This document shows positions 62,895 to 64,000 of a stretch of DNA of 64,000 bases, piece by piece; the stretch's first letter is position 1, and each line of letters starts with the position of its first letter. This stretch comes from Acanthaster planci. Lineage: Eukaryota; Echinodermata; Asteroidea; Valvatida; Acanthasteridae. The DNA lies in the NCBI RefSeq assembly GCF_001949145.1, contig NW_019091378.1, positions 508,108 to 572,107 on the forward strand, read 5' to 3'. The translations under genes were made by a program, and so were the position numbers. The notes under the pieces are model-generated. The model saw only the letters and a program-made list of their open reading frames with translations. It ran no database searches and was not told the DNA's origin.

Positions 62895-63185
62895 TCGACC
62901 TGTCAAAACGTACGGATGATCAGCGTTTAAACAACTTCAGATCTAAGAAAGATGATATTTATCGCCTCAGTAATTTACTTGGAATTCCAGAAAACATCAC
63001 ACTGAAAAAAATGCTTCAACCTGAAGAAGCTGTACTGATGCTGTCTGCGTAGTTTTAAGAAGATTGGCATATCTAAATCGCCTTTCAGACCTTGAAGAAT
63101 GGCTTGGCTAACCCAAATCAACTTTGTCCCTGATTGTTAACCGTACTGTATGGTCACACAATGCTCCTATTAATCGTTCGTATCA
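62895..63185 (+). pseudogene. PIF/Harbinger transposase (DDE_Tnp_4 type) N-terminal remnant
   Basis: The + strand reads TDDQRLNNFRSKKDDIYRLS, then LLGIP and PEEAVLML. After a frame change near 63050 it continues LRRLAYLNRLSDLEEWLG, then a stop near 63108 and STLSLIVNRTV. This order (F+K/R..DI, EA-x-x-x-LRRLAYxNRLSDL, SLIVN) is the well-known N-terminal region of Harbinger transposases, before the catalytic DDE domain. At least one frameshift and one stop break it, and the catalytic part is not visible downstream. Acidic reading-frame traces upstream (62780-62860) may belong to it. Confidence 0.75.
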
Positions 63186-64000
63186 TCTGCAATGAGGGAA
63201 TCTGTAGCATCCCTAACAAAAAACTATCGTGACCATGAAATTTTCATTGGGCTCTGCTTCCGATTACATGCCTTCAAAAAAGGTCGGTCGGTCGGAAAAA
63301 ATTTTGTTGGGTGGGGTCAGTTTTTTGTGCTTATTGAATGGGAACGAAAGCCACCAAAAATTACCATAAAAAGTGATAAAAACTTGCATTAAAGGAACCA
63401 TGCAATAGAAATGGAATTTTAATACATGTTAATAAAACCCTTGAAGTTGGGTTTCAATTAAGCAGGCAAACTTGCCACTTTTTTCCAGCATGCATGCGCA
63501 TGTCCAGAAGAAACCACGAGGTTTTGTAGGTAGGGACAATTTGTCACTGAAATTACATGTGAAGCAAGATATAAGACGGACAGAACCCCCTTGCTTTGTG
63601 TTGGTCATTGTCTCACTTGAATCTGACGAATTCTTTTAAGACATCTAGAGGGGATGTGTCAGGTAACAATACTCTAGAGTGTGTATAGCGATTGGACATG
63701 TGGGGGGGTACCCCTCGGTCTCATTTCTTGCTGGGAATACTACATTAAGCGATACATATGTAAAATATATGAAAATGATATTTCAGTATATTCTGCAAAT
63801 CAATGACAAGACAGGCTGGTATAGTTGGGTTCCTACGTTGGTTTAGATTTGGAAGTGGTTTGCGACTTTTGCCAGCAAATTGTTTTACCGTTTATATCAA
63901 TAATAATGATATTTTATTGATTAGATTGGGCTTATTCCATAGCAAATGTTCACGCATCGCAGTAAAACCCAGAAGTAACATATTACAATTAAAACACTTA
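63186..64000. other. Gene-less right end
   Basis: No catalytic part of the Harbinger transposase and no other exon is visible. AT-rich, with a G7 run near 63702. Confidence 0.4.

Overview
This window is animal genomic DNA. It is gene-poor and rich in AT tracts, microsatellites and short dispersed repeats. Its genes are either split by GT-AG introns or are single-exon receptors. The best-supported gene is a 13-exon CLPB, a metazoan mitochondrial ankyrin/AAA+ disaggregase. Its neighbours are intronless class A (rhodopsin-type) peptide-receptor-like GPCRs. Together with degraded PIF/Harbinger and HUH-Rep/helicase element relics and recurrent AGAGGGCG boxes, this suggests a marine invertebrate deuterostome. 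An echinoderm is my first guess, but that is inference from general gene and repeat style and not proof.

Layout. 1-17.1 kb: no recognisable gene; polypurine tracts, microsatellites, a palindromic ATGTCGACAT repeat cluster and a promoter-like box near 6.4 kb. 17.2-19.5 kb (+): an intact single-exon GPCR, followed about 0.5 kb downstream by a 5'-truncated, multiply frameshifted tandem copy. 19.5-32.6 kb: no recognisable gene; several GC-rich islands and one copy of a dispersed element (32.1-32.5 kb). 32.6-39.4 kb (-): CLPB, complete from ATG to stop, with every exon phase reconciled (644 aa). 39.4-41.9 kb: spacer between CLPB and a head-to-head GPCR. 41.9-43.1 kb (+) and 51.5-52.6 kb (+): two related single-exon, TRH-receptor-like GPCRs. 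Both carry EKY in place of (D/E)RY and lack the TM6 toggle tryptophan. Between them lie an internally deleted HUH-Rep/helicase pseudogene (45.3-46.0 kb, -) and an unrecognised coding-like remnant (48.7-49.1 kb, -). 52.6-64 kb: no intact gene; a second dispersed-element copy (54.9-55.1 kb), a promoter-like cluster (56.5-56.8 kb), a roughly 320-bp foldback (57.0-57.3 kb) and a broken Harbinger transposase (62.9-63.2 kb).

The genes do not form a pathway. CLPB acts in mitochondria; the GPCRs are plasma-membrane sensors, probably for peptides. The most unusual points are the shared EKY / no-W6.48 signature of the two GPCRs, the repeated CTCF-like AGAGGGCG core (nine copies found by eye), the two foldback elements, and the HUH-helicase relic.
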